DNA from: Petrosia ficiformis
Lineage: Eukaryota > Porifera > Demospongiae > Haplosclerida > Petrosiidae
Direction: 5' to 3'
Length of the DNA: 64,000 nt
Assembly: GCA_947044365.1 (NCBI GenBank)
Contig: OX345637.1
Coordinates: forward strand, 10,095,576-10,159,575
Position numbers and translations under genes: made by a program. The notes beneath the pieces were generated by a model that did no database searches, was not told where the DNA came from, and saw only the letters and a list, made by a program, of their open reading frames with translations. Shown piece by piece: positions 44,201 through 56,600 of this stretch. The stretch's first letter is position 1, and every line of letters starts with the position of its first letter.

Positions 44201-47200
44201 AACTGTACTCAAACAAGTATTACTTATTTACAAGTAGTACCATTTCTTGTAGTTTCATATGATAGTCCCAATCAAATACTCCACTACGTGAATCATAACG
44301 TTGAGCCAAGTAATGTCTCAAACGATTTTCCCTTCAGATGGAAATGAGTGTTTGGCAAATAAATGAATGGATGGATAGATGGATGGATGAATGGACGAAT
44401 GGAGAAATGGAAGGATGGATTAATGCATGAATGAAAAATAATTTCTCTTTTGTAAATGCACTTAATGGGTGGATGGATGAATGGACAGATCAATTTATGG
44501 CTAGATGGATGGGTGGATGATTCATTGATGGTGAATGATTAATAGACAGATTAATAGATAAGACAAGTAGACATATCAAGGACATATGACTAACCAATGC
44601 TGTTCTATTTCAAATGATTTCTCATCTGGGTTTCTCCAAAATTTGAATATCCCTTCCATCATATCTCTTTCTTTGAACTGCATGACAAGAAATGATGGAT
44701 TGGGTTAGGAACTTAGGATTGTAAATAGGGATGAATAAATGAATCAATGAATGATATGTAGATGAACAAATGGATGGATGGACAGACGGATATATGTGGA
44801 TGAATGGATATGTAGATGGACAAATGGATGGATGGACAGACGGATATATGTGGATGAATGGATATGTAGATGGACAAATGGATGGATGGACAGACGGATA
44901 TATGTGGATGAATGGATATGTAGATGGACAAATGGATGGATGGACAGACGAATATATGTGGATGAATTAATATGGATGGATGAATGCGACTACTGTAAGA
45001 GAAATAGACTGGATGTACCTTCAGTAGACTAACATCCAATATAGGTAAAATAGTCTGAAGATAGTCCAGATCTGTTATCATTCTGAGGAGGAGGAGGGAG
45101 TTATTACAGAAGGATGAGTTATTGAGCAACAGTTTGTGAGAAGTAGCATCTTTAATTCTGGTATAGACACCATTTAAAGAGCCTTTCGAATTCTAGAAAT
45201 AGGGTAGTTCTTGGTATACCTTTGCTTACATTATGACACACATACATGTAGATTATATCACAGTTTAGTCGTAAGGTGGGGTGCAGTTTTCTATTAATAG
45301 TAGCGAACAGTTGCTATTTATAGTAACAAAAACATTACATGCAGAAACTGCATGAAATTGCTGGAATAAATAATTAAGTATTTCTATTTCAAAAAAGTGT
45401 TTAAAAGATGCTCAAAGTGCTTACGCTTCACAAAATGCTTCAAGCGTTCTTTAAAGTGTTTTCAAGCACAAGCACTTGAGTCAAGTGCATACTTGCCATC
45501 ACGTCTAGTTAGCCTGATTAATGAGAGCACATATATATGTACAATTATACCTATACATATACATGTACATGTACATGTACATATATATGTACATGTACAC
45601 TAAGATGACATCATAAACTTACTTTATAAGAATATTAGCAGTTTCTCTAATATATTGTACAGTGTGTGACCTTATTAGTGTGTTTCCATATATCTCTAGA
45701 AATAACTCAGTTTTTTCTATAATTTATAAATATGAACATCAATTAAAGATGTCAGTACTATCATTAAACATTTAGTGACTTTAGTCTAGTGTTGATGTGA
45801 GATTATTATTACAAAATTTGAATCATAAAATCTAACAATGTCATAAGAGTCTGTTTAGGTCCTTCTAAACAAAATGGTCAATATTAACAAACAGTAATAC
45901 AATACTGTACTGTACTGTACTGTACTGTATTGTATTGTACTATACAGTACTGTATCGTACTGTACTGTATTGTATTGTATTGTATTCTACTTTACTGTAC
46001 TGTTTTGTGTACTGTATGGTGATTTATTATTGTCCACAGTACACTGTACTGTATGTTATTGTTCACTACTGTATGTCACACAAGTAGTAATAGTACATGT
46101 ACTGTATGTTATTGTTCACTACTGTATGTCATACAAGTAGTAATAGTACATGTACTGTATGTTATTGTTCACTACTGTATGTCACACAAGTAGTAATAGT
46201 ACATGTACTGTATGTTATTATTCACTACTGTATGTCACACAAGTAGTAATAGTACATGTAATGTATGTTATTGTTCACTACTGTATGTCACACAAGTAGT
46301 AATAGTACATGTACTGTATATTATTGTCCACTACTGTATGTCACACAAGCAGTAATAGTAGTGTTATATCGAATGTCACACAAATAGCGGAATGATTGTG
46401 TTTCATTAAAACTTGTTTGTAAACAACCAACCAGACTTCAAATACATAATGGATAGTACATGCATATGTTTACTTAATTAATGAACCAAAGTATTATAAG
46501 TACATTAAAAATTAATTAGGTACATATATAAGTGTGTACTTATGACATGTTATGGTCAATTGACCTACAATATGTTATTCAGTTACAATAGCCATGTTGA
46601 CCTGTCCACTCTATATATATAATTGTATAGTTCAATGAGCCTAGGTACAAGTGCATGTAGGCTCATTGACATATCATGATTAAGAAGTACATCATCACTA
46701 CATACATGTGTATGTCCAAATGTAATTTCATTCTATGTGCACACATTGAATACATACATACAACTGTTATGTAATGAGCTTACATGTACACACTCCTAAT
46801 CAGTGACATATTAAGACTACATTTATACAGTATGCCATATGGTGGATGTATAAAGATTGTTGACTAAGTTATGAACATTTTTCTGAGGTCATGGTGAACG
46901 TGAATGACTTTTAGTAATAGTACATGTACTGTATGCTATTGTTCACTACTGTATGTCACAGTAATAGTACATGTACTGTATGTTATTGCTGTATGTCACA
47001 CAAGTAGTAATAGTACATGTACATGTACTGTATGTTATTGTTCACTACTGTATGTCACACAAGTAGTAATAGTACATGTACTGTATGTTATTGTTCACTA
47101 CTGTATGTCACAGTAATAGTACATGTACTGTATGTTATTGCTGTATGTCACACAAGTAGTAATAGTACATGTACATGTACTGTATGTTATTGTTCACTAC

Positions 47201-50200
47201 TGTATGTCACACAAGTAGTAATAGTACATGTACTGTATGTTATTGTTCACTACTGTATGTCACACAAGTAGTAATAGTACATGTACTGTATGCTATTGTT
47301 CACTACTGTATGTCACACAAGTAGTAATATTAATAGTACATGTACTGTATGTTATTGTTCACTACTGTATGTCACACAAGTAGTAATAGTACATGTACTG
47401 TATGTTATTGTTCACTACTGTATGTCACACAAGTAGTAATAGTACATGTACTGTATGTTATTGTTCACTACTGTATGTCACACAAGTAGTAATAGTACAT
47501 GTACTGTATGTTATTGTTCACTACTGTATGTCACACAAGTAGTAATATTAATAGTACATGTACTGTATGTTATTGTTCACTACTGTATGTCACACAAGTA
47601 GTAATAGTACATGTACTGTATGTTATTGTTCACTACTGTATGTCACACAAGTAGTAATAGTACATGTACTGTATGTTATTGTTCACTACTGTATGTCACA
47701 CAAGTAGTAATATTAATAGTACATGTACTGTATGTTATTGTTCACTACTGTATGTCACACAAGTAGTAATAGTACATGTACTGTATGTTATTGTTCACTA
47801 CTGTATGTCACACAAGTAGTAATAGTACATGTACTGTATGTTATTGTTCACTACTGTATGTCACACAAGTAGTAATATTAATAGTACATGTACTGTATGT
47901 TATTGTTCACTACTGTATGTCACACAAGTAGTAATAGTACATGTACTGTATGTTATTGTTCACTACTGTATGTCACACAAGTAGTAATAGTACATGTACT
48001 ATATGTTATCCACTACTGTATGTCACACAAGTAGTAATAGTACATGTACTGTATGTTATTGTTCACTACTGTATGTCACACAAGTAGTAATAGTACATGT
48101 ACTGTATGTTATTGTTCACTACTGTATGTCACACAAGTAGTAATAGTACATGTACTATATGTTATCCACTACTGTATGTCACACAAGTAGTAATAGTACA
48201 TGTACTGTATGTTATTATCCACTACTGTATGTCACACAAGTAGTAATAGTACATGTACTGTATATTATTATCCACTACTGTATGTCACACGAGTAGTAAT
48301 AGTACATGTACTGTATTTTATCCACTACTGTAAGTCACACAAGTAGTAATAGTATATTATTACTGTATGTCACATAAGCATATGCATATATGTACATGTG
48401 CATAATCCACTGAGTCTAAACCAATTATCCCATCACTGACAAGCTACAGTACATACATGTACATGTACATAATATTCCTTTTAATATTAGTGTCATTTTA
48501 GTATGACACTGCGCACTTGATTAAAGAGTTGACAACATCATTTTCAAAACACAATAGTAGCTCCACAATATGTTTCAGCTTTTATTACAGCCTTCTTTGT
48601 AATTATGTGAAAATACTATCGTTATTGGAAATGATGACTTGTCAATAATTTGTAACTCAAAGGGACTAAGATAGAGAAGGACTGTCATCATAATATAAGA
48701 ACTCACAAAAGAAAATAACAACCACTTTTAAGCATAGTATGATGGTTTTTCCATAATTTATTTATAGTTATAGTTGATTAACTAAAATAGTATTAGGCTT
48801 ACTAAAAGATTATTAACTAACTAAATTGCATTTTAGTTAGTTGTCAAGTGTCCTTGAATCACATGGACAGTCCATGAAAAATGTCATCTGTCTATTGTCT
48901 CATTGAGATTTTTACTCTTAATTACCTCTAAGTCCAATTTTATGAGGTGGTTCAGCAAGCAATGACAGAAATAGCATATGTCTTGACAGGACTTCTAAGT
49001 TACCTTCTATAATATAAAACTATAAGGAACATTTATTACTAGTTGTGTGATATTTGACATACAGTGGACAATAAAAATCACCACATACATACACTGTATG
49101 TACAGTAGACTATTACACAAGCTAGTACTATACAGTACTTGAACATTCCAGTATCTATATGTGTGTTGTATTTAATGTACAGTGCATATATTACAACTGT
49201 TACAGTATTACTACATGTACAATGCATTTACTACAACTGTTACAGTATTACTACATGTACAATGCATATATTACAACTGTTACAGTATTACTACATGTAC
49301 AGTGCATATATTACAACTGTTACAGTATTACTACATGTACAATGCATATATTACAACTGTTACAGTATTACTACATGTACAATGCATTTACTACAACTGT
49401 TACAGTATTACTACATGTACAGTGCATATATTACAACTGTTACAGTATTACTACATGTACAATGCATATATTACAACTGTTACAGTATTACTACATGTAC
49501 AGTGCATTTACTACAACTGTTACAGTATTACTACATGTACAGTGCACATATTACAACTGTTACAGTATTACTACATGTACAATGCATATATTACAACTGT
49601 TACAGTATTACTACATGTACTTCATATAGAATACTGTTTGGTGATTTTTTATGACTAAAACTATATCATAATTACGATTACAATTCTATATTAATTAAAG
49701 GTCTTGTCTATTGCCACAGAAAAATCAATTGTCAAATAAAAGAATGGTTAGCGGTATGATGAATTCACAATGAGGTGAGACGAAGACTAGTATAAATTTA
49801 ATCACCCCAGGGTGTGGGTGGATGTTGAATTATTAGGTTCTATTACAGTATGTTATCATGGGTGTAACATGGGCATGGTGACAAACCATAGAGTCTAGGC
49901 TAGGGGCACAAATTCATTGAACCATAGGGTCTATGGGAACAAATTCATTGAACCATAGGTCACAAATTCATTGAAGCATAGGGTCTAGGGGCACAAATTC
50001 ATTGAACCATAGGGTCTAGGGGCACAAATTCATTGAACCATAGGTCACAAATTCATTGAAGCATAGGGTCTAGGGGCACAAATTCATTGAACCATAGGGT
50101 CTAGGGGCACAAATTCATTGAACCATAGGGTCTATGGGAACAAATTCATTGAACCATAGGTCACAAATTCATTGAACCATAGGGTCTATGGGAACAAATT

Positions 50201-50648
50201 CATTGAACCATAGGTCACAAATTCATTGAAGCATAGGGTCTAGGGGCACAAATTTATTGAACCATAGGGTCTAGGGGCACAAATTTGCCAAACGTTAACC
50301 ATAGGATCTAGGGGCACAAATTCGCCAAACTATAGAGTCTCTTGTTCTAAGGGTTTAAATCTGAACAAAGATGATATTGTAATCCTGCTCCTCCTCGTGC
50401 CGACCACCCTTGGTGCAAGCACTCCTGGGTTTTTAATATTTATTTAACCACGCCCATGATAACATACTGTAGTTTTCATTATTAATTATTACATTTAAAC
50501 AGAGTTTTACCCCTTAACAGTAAATGCTAAACCACAGAATTGACAACATGGTCCATTGCATAGTGGCAATAGGCAATACCTATTTTGAATTTTTGATGTT
50601 ATAAATATTATGTGTATATATATATATATATATATATGTATCTATATT

Positions 50649-50681
<33 letters not shown>

Positions 50682-50970
50682 GTATCATTATGCATATACA
50701 TACATGTAAATTGAGATTCTGTTTTTGGTGTGTTTTTGCCAATGTCTGCATTACATGTCGAAGATCAGCACCACCAACTAACAAAATATTAAGAGTGTTT
50801 CCTGCAGGTAAAACACAGTCACCTGATAGTCACGTGATGTATTATACATAGCATGTCGTACCTGCCACTGGTGAGCTCTGTTGTAAATTTTGTAAAAAAG
50901 ATATGAGGTCCAAGGCAGGACTAAATCCCCACCACGTGACTGATCCAAATCCTTCAGTGATGACTGACAT
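41242..50970 (-). CDS. DNAAF3: dynein axonemal assembly factor 3 (456 aa, 14 exons)
   Basis: Exons on minus, all in phase: 50970-50862, 50801-50704, 49019-48926, 45716-45623, 45082-45019, 44677-44595, 44331-44241, 43850-43737, 43532-43410, 43355-43163, 42664-42565, 41982-41908, 41596-41515, 41292-41242; 1371 coding bases. Hallmarks in order: [16 protein letters not shown] at the start, [100 protein letters not shown] and YMVDLKDEH. These match the order in animal DNAAF3, a cytosolic factor that helps preassemble outer and inner dynein arms before transport into motile cilia. The acidic [11 protein letters not shown] linker before ITFLPLNSA parallels the variable linker of the vertebrate protein, which is somewhat longer (about 540 aa). 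Intron 3 (3.2 kb) and intron 2 (1.7 kb) are swollen by minisatellites; the donor after NG is a weak GTTAAT. Confidence 0.93.
43578..43708. repeat. (CCAT)n microsatellite in DNAAF3 intron 8
   Basis: Near-perfect CCAT/CATC tetranucleotide run; related GGATGAATGGAT tracts occur in the neighbouring introns at 44355-44530. Confidence 0.9.
44765..44975. repeat. 54-bp tandem repeat in DNAAF3 intron 5
   Basis: GACAGACGG recurs at 44781, 44835, 44889 and (as GACAGACGA) 44943, exactly 54 bases apart. As 54 is divisible by three it keeps open frames on both strands, which are not genes. Confidence 0.92.
45905..46030. repeat. (TACTG/TATTG)n pentanucleotide microsatellite
   Basis: Runs of TACTG and TATTG in DNAAF3 intron 3, immediately beside the 53-bp satellite whose unit also contains TACTG. 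Confidence 0.85.
46050..46375. repeat. 53-bp satellite, block 1 (DNAAF3 intron 3)
   Basis: Unit contains AGTAATAGTACATGTACTGT followed by ATGTTATTGTTCACTACTGT and ATGTCACACAAGT. About six units, more diverged toward 46375. Confidence 0.92.
46376..46911. other. unique spacer between satellite blocks
   Basis: Non-repetitive intronic DNA with scattered TACATGTA palindromes; no exon. Confidence 0.5.
46912..48365. repeat. 53-bp satellite, block 2, with higher-order structure
   Basis: About 27 units of the 53-bp repeat. A variant with an inserted ATTAAT appears at 47323, 47541, 47706 and 47871, giving higher-order periods of 218 then 165 and 165 bases (4 or 3 units plus 6). Units near 46912-47160 are shortened and lie in a longer duplicated pattern. 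Confidence 0.92.
49182..49622. repeat. 40-bp tandem repeat in DNAAF3 intron 2
   Basis: Eleven units of TACAGTATTACTACATGTAC plus ARTGCATWTAYTACAACTGT with few substitutions. Open in several frames because stops happen to be absent; not coding. Confidence 0.93.
49890..50340. repeat. 31-bp and variant tandem repeat in DNAAF3 intron 2
   Basis: Units of CATAGGGTCTAGGGGCACAA followed by ATTCATTGAAC, alternating with a shorter CATAGGTCACAAATTCATTG form. Confidence 0.9.
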
Positions 50971-51370
50971 GATAATAGTACAGCTGGTGGATTATGAAGA
51001 ATCCGCCTTCAATTTTAACTTTGCAGAAAAGGGCGTAGCTAATTAATTAAAAATCGAGGTTGTACTTGGGGGCCGGGGAGCTGGGGTAGATGAAACTCAA
51101 TCAGGATTCTACCGGTATAATACATTGCGTAAGAGCAAACGATCACGCATTTGGTCAAACTATCTCGCTCTCGGCTTTACAGGACATTAAAATTTATTCC
51201 GGTTTGTTTTTATCTTATTAATTATTATATATATAGTTATTCCCCAAAAAATTATTTGTGAACGTTCCATTCTAAGTGTAAACTTTTTACGAGGATAAAA
51301 AAGCATAATTTAATTCATTCAATAACAATAATTTCTTTTATTCTAAAACATGCACCAAAATGTCACAATA

Positions 51371-52572
51371 TCATAACTTGATTTGTCCATATGCTTTATT
51401 AGTTTCTACATGTATTTCATCATCTTGCTTTATATCCCATTGTGGTGTATCATAAACTGGACCTTCTCCTCCAGGTGATTGTAACTCTGTATTAGCAGAT
51501 GGTGTTGAATGTTTGCTGTCTCTTTTCCTCATTGTAATAAATGTAATTAGAAATGTAATAATTCCTGTTGCTAGTGATGATATTGCAACAGCAATAGGTA
51601 CTGCCACAGCTATGTATATATAATCATGAAAAATTAAATTTATGAGATTGTGTAACTGACCAGTGGCTGTTGATGAGCATTTTAATGATTCTGTTGATGT
51701 TGATGTCAAACTAACAGATAAACTAACAGGTACTGACACAGGTGTGTATATAATCATGATAAAATTAAATTTAAGAGATAGATTTTATAACTGACCAGTG
51801 GCTGTTGATGACCATTTTGATGATTCTGTTGATGTTGATGTCGAACTAACAGATAAACTAACAGGTACTGACACAGGTGTGTATATAATCATGATAAAAT
51901 TAAATTTAAGAGATAGATTTTATAACTGACCAGTGGCTGTTGATGACCATTTTGATGATTCTGTTGATGTTGATGTCGAACTAACAGATAAACTAACAGG
52001 TACTGACACAGGTGTGTATATAATCATGATAAAATTAAATTTAAGAGATAGATTTTATAACTGACCAGTGGCTGTTGATGACCATTTTGATGATTCTGTT
52101 GATGTTGATGTCGAACTAACAGATAAACTAACAGGTACTGACACAGGTGTGTATATAATCATGATAAAATTAAATTTAAGAGATAGATTTTATAACTGAC
52201 CAGTGACTGTTGATGAGCATTTTAATGATTCTGTTGATGTTGATATTGAACTAGCAGCTAAAATAAAATGGTAATTTATGATAATACACATGTATTGATA
52301 CATCTAGGAAATGATATGCAATAGCTCTGTATATAATTAGAATGGAATTAACTTGCCAGTTAATATAATTGTGGTGACACTGGGTGAAGTAAAACTCAAC
52401 ACTATGAAAGGAAAAGGTAGCAATGAATGATGAAAATAATTACTACAACTACATAAAACTATAGAAACTTAATTACAATTTTAATAATTAATTATAATAA
52501 AGTCTCACCATTTGCATTTTGAAGAGGTAAAACACCAACTAAAACGAGTATGTAAAGACATTTTCTGGACAT
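51371..52572 (-). CDS. minus-strand receptor-family gene J, without Ig or FN3 exons
   Basis: Signal exon 52572-52509 (MSRKCLYILVLVGVLPLQNA, subfamily-2 type), a stalk exon 52401-52357 with the family GC donor, then five or six tandem last-stalk exons within a 135-bp repeat (52260-51650), and the transmembrane/tail exon 51609-51371 (SSLATGIITFLITFITMRKR, tail with VYDTP and KAYGQIKL). No Ig or FN3 sequence fits in the 107 bases between 52509 and 52401. If expressed it would be a small stalk-only membrane protein carrying the family tail. I could not bridge the region near 52310-52270 in phase, so it may be a relic. It lies about 400 bases upstream of DNAAF3 on the same strand. Confidence 0.5.
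51650..52260 (-). repeat. 135-bp tandem repeat duplicating a stalk exon
   Basis: CTGACCAGTGGCTGTTGATG (CTGACCAGTGACTG in the last) recurs at 51656, 51791, 51926, 52061 and 52196, exactly 135 bases apart. Each unit holds a complete small exon with a GTCAGT donor, coding on minus for a Ser/Thr-rich segment (VSSTSTSTESSK). Inner units are nearly identical. Confidence 0.92.
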
Positions 52573-52984
52573 TGCACTTTCACTCACTCACAGAGATGCA
52601 CCAGATAATTAACCAGTGCCTCCAGGCCCAGATTTAATTTTCTCCCCAGAAATAGAAAATAAATTTTCCCCAAATTTCCTTTATATCAAATTAAAAAATT
52701 CCCCTGATTTCTCCAGACCATCTATATGAGATTCTAAGCATTTCTAATCATACATGATGTTATTTAAATCTTTACACTTCGGAATCAGTGTTAAAGTCAA
52801 CACAAGTACACAGCACAGTAGTCCTTGTTTTGCCATGAGCCAAACATCAATTAATAGTATTAGTTTGAAGTTTGTTTCGGCTATTAGTCTTTTAATAAGC
52901 ATAACCTGTGAAAAAAAAAACTTTCAACACTTGCATTTGAAATTCTCTGTACACACTAATGAATGTGATGTGTGTCATGTTATT

Positions 52985-53476
52985 AGTACTAGAGATTCAT
53001 CAGATGATGTGATATTGTGATACACATGATAATCAATTACTGGAGGTCTCAGCGAATATGATGGTGCCTGGTTAAATAGAACATGAAGTATGTACATTAT
53101 TGAAATTTGGACAGAATAAAATATCATTCCACATTATTTTATTAAAAGTTTAATAGTCAGTGTGAAGAAGATTCTGGAACTATATATATGCATATCAAAG
53201 ATATAAATATCACATGATGAGTTCAAACTATATTCACTTACCATCAAAAGTAATTCTTGATGTTTCACATTCTCCTCCAGTTCTTTCTGCCCTATCGTCT
53301 CCTATTACATAATTCATTCCTTGTATTAACTCGTTAATAACAAGTGTTGTAGAACTAGATATCATAGTATACTAACAACATGATTAATACATTAACTTGA
53401 ATTGAGAGGAGACCACAATAATATCACTTTTAGGACCAATGGCTGTGACACTGATATTCAAAGGAGCATAATTATG
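52985..53476 (-). pseudogene. receptor-family fragment K (FN3 exons only)
   Basis: On minus: a decayed FN3-1 exon (about 53476-53245, with NISVTAIG-like start, internal deletions, ends GATG/GTAAGT), a remnant of FN3-2 first half (about 53185-53120) and a short piece of FN3-2 second half (53070-53020, GAPSYSLRPPVIDYH-like). No Ig, stalk or membrane exon belongs to it. Confidence 0.75.
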
Positions 53477-53510
53477 GTGTTCTTGTAATGTGCATGCATG
53501 TATATTATTA

Positions 53511-53516
53511 TTTATT
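53511..53516 (-). terminator. ATP6V1H polyadenylation signal (AATAAA on minus)
   Basis: TTTATT on + reads AATAAA on minus, 98 bases past the ATP6V1H stop codon. Confidence 0.45.
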
Positions 53517-53613
53517 ATTAACTTCTAACAATCACAAAACATCTACAAAACATTGATAATAGAGCACTACACAATAATAAATCTAAATGTAGCATGTAGC
53601 AGTCACTAGTATG

Positions 53614-56600
53614 CTATGATTTGTTCTCCAGTTGCTTGCCAAGATACTCCCTGCAATGGAAAAATACAATAAAATTACTAATACACTGAAGCAACAGGAA
53701 GTTATTAGGCAGTACTATAGAGCTATCAAGAGGACTGTAGCCACTTATACTAGACTCAAATTATTGTTTTATTACGAAAAAATGCCTTACCAACTATGGG
53801 CTTTAGTAACAAGATATATGGAGAAAAAAGTATCGCTATGATTGCTTTATGGTGTCCAGCTTGTAGATTACATCTAAACTGGAACTAGTAGCTGTTCTAT
53901 CTGGGATATATTCCTAAGTTCTACAATCTGGAAAGCAATCATAGAGATAGTCCTGTGGGCCATAAAAGTGAGACAGTGTTTGAGCATTGTAAATTTTAAT
54001 TTACTAGTGGGACACTGTGTGTTCAGTTAACTATAAGTCTATAACTAAAACAAGGTATTGTTGGTACCATAACTACAACTAAATGTTTACACTACAAAAA
54101 TAATCTGTTTCCTGACTTGTCAAAGAAAACTGAAATTGAACATGAGGGAAACTGTAAAGAGGAATTTGTAAGGAAACATGAGGGAAACTGAAATTGAACA
54201 TGAGGGAAACTGTAAAGAGGAATCTGTAAGGAAACATGAGGGAAACTGAAATTGAACATGAGGGAAACTGTAAAGAGGAATTTGTAAGGAAACATGAGGG
54301 AAACTGAAATTGAACATGAGGGAAACTGTAAAGAGGAATCTGTAAGGAAACATGAGGGAAACTGAAATTGAACATGAGGGAAACTGTAAAAAGGAGTCTG
54401 TAAGGAAACATGAGGGAAACTGTAAAGAGGAGTCTGTTAGGAAACATGAGGAAAACTGTAAAGAGGAATCTGTAAGAAAACATGAGGGACACTGTAAAAA
54501 GGAGTCTGTAAGGAAACATGAGGGAAACTGTAAAGAGGAATCTGTAAGGCAATGTGAGAGAAACTGTAAAGAGGAGTCTGTTAGAAAACATAAGGGAAAC
54601 TGAAAATTGAACATGAGAGAAGTTAGTAGAATACTTATCAAGACACACAGACAGAATGTTATCTTCAGAAACATGTACTGTATTCATGTTACTAGCAGGT
54701 TACTAGCTATCATGTGTCCTTACATGTTTCCCTAAGGAAACCTCTAAATAATATGTACATTTGTATTTGATTTTTAGGTCAAATACAATAACTATAATAT
54801 TAGCCAATGGTGTTAAAACATTTAGCAATCAATTACAATGAGAAGGTAGGCATTCTATTAACCCTTTCACGACCAATGATGCTTTAACGCGTCATTATCG
54901 CAACCTAAATACCAAAAGGCAAATATATGATAAAATCTTTAAGCATAGAAGAAACTAACAAGCCCACACTACGAAGAAGACATTTAGTTAGTTGAAATTA
55001 GGGAAAACATCAAATTCCAGGCCAAACAAAAGTGATAAAAACACTAAGTAAGGGCGTTGCCACTGACTACTACAGATTCAAACACTTGTCTTGTTCTTTC
55101 CTGCAGCTAACGAAGCATGTTTTTGGTATCAATGACTTTCTTAGAAGGTCTTCTGTACAACTAAGTGAGTTAAAAGCCATGGTTGCTTAAAATTCAGGCG
55201 TTATACAGACTATACAAAAAGTGGGCGTTGCCCGTCGATTACTATACTTACAAACGTTCGCCTTTCTCTCTTCCTGCTGATAGCGAAATATAAATTTTAC
55301 ATCAATGAGTTTGTTAAAGACTCTTCTTCCCACAAAGTAAATTAGTATGTTGAGTCTTATAAAATATGAGAGTTATAGTGCTGAAAATGTTATATACATG
55401 TAGATACATTGTATTAAGCGCTCCACCCAAACAAAATTTCTTAATTAAATTTGGGTTAATAACGAAAACGCCTATAGTCGGTAAAGGGTTAATATTAATC
55501 TCTGGTCATATATACAGCTAATCAGCTGTAATTTAAATCTGAACCATTTTTCTTACCAATTCTGAACCATCATTTTCTGAATAGAGAGTAGAGCTTGCAT
55601 ACGAACTTCAGTACTATGATGATCAACCAGATTCATGACTATCTCTTTAGCTCCAAGACGATCAATGACTCTGAAAAAAATAATAAGACAGATGATAGTA
55701 GGCACTAGAAAAGACAATGGACTGATGGACTGATGAATAGAAGATAATGGACCAATTACACCACAAAGTGGACATAAGACAATGGACTAATGGATCAATG
55801 AATAGAAAGGTGGACATTAGATAATGGACCAATGACCTGACGAAGTGGACATAAGACAATGGACTAATGGATCAATGAATAGAAAGAAAGGTGGACATGA
55901 GATAATGGACCAATGACCTGACGAAGTGGACATAAGACAATGGACTAATGGATCAATGAATAGAAAGGTGGACATGAGATAATGGACCAATGACCTGACG
56001 AAGTGGACATAAGACAATGGACTAATGGATCAATGAATAGAAAGGTGGACATGAGATAATGGACCAATGACCTGACGAAGTGGACATAAGACAATGGACT
56101 AATGGATCAATGAATAGAAAGGTGGACATAAGATAATGGACCAATGACCTGACAAAGTGGACATAAGACAATGGACTAATGGATCAATGAATAGAAAGAA
56201 AGGTGGACATGAGATAATGGACCAATGACCTGACGAAGTGGACATAAGACAATGGACTAATGGATCAATGAATAGAAAGGTGGACATTAGATAATGAACC
56301 AATGACCTGACGAAGTGGACATAAGACAATGGACTAATGGATCAATGAATAGAAAGGTGGACATAAAATAATGGACCAATGACCTGATGAAGTGGACATA
56401 AGACAATGGACTAATGGATCAATGAATAGAAAGGTGGACATAAAATAATGGACCAATGACCTGATGAAGTGGACATAAGACAATGGACTAATGGATCAAT
56501 GAATAGAAAGGTGGACATAAGATAATGGATTAATGACACCACAAAGAGGACATAAGACAATGGACTAATGGATTAATGAATAGAAAGGTGGACATAAAAT

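Noticed and set aside
44713..45129. 138-codon minus frame with 18-residue repeats
   Set aside because: The 54-bp repeat is divisible by three so it stays open; only its 45019-45082 part is a real DNAAF3 exon.
46050..48365. CRISPR-like array
   Set aside because: There is no repeat/unique-spacer alternation; the whole unit repeats, and the surrounding genes are eukaryotic.
49139..49658. Open frames of 156-171 codons in three frames
   Set aside because: They lie wholly in the 40-bp tandem repeat of a DNAAF3 intron; all three frames are open only because the unit lacks stops.
54079..54687. Minus-strand open frames of 184-202 codons and a + strand 83-codon frame
   Set aside because: Produced by the 58-bp tandem repeat in the ATP6V1H last intron; no splice context or family similarity.
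55662..56329. Repeated [18 protein letters not shown] frames
   Set aside because: Translation of the 77-bp minisatellite, not a protein family.
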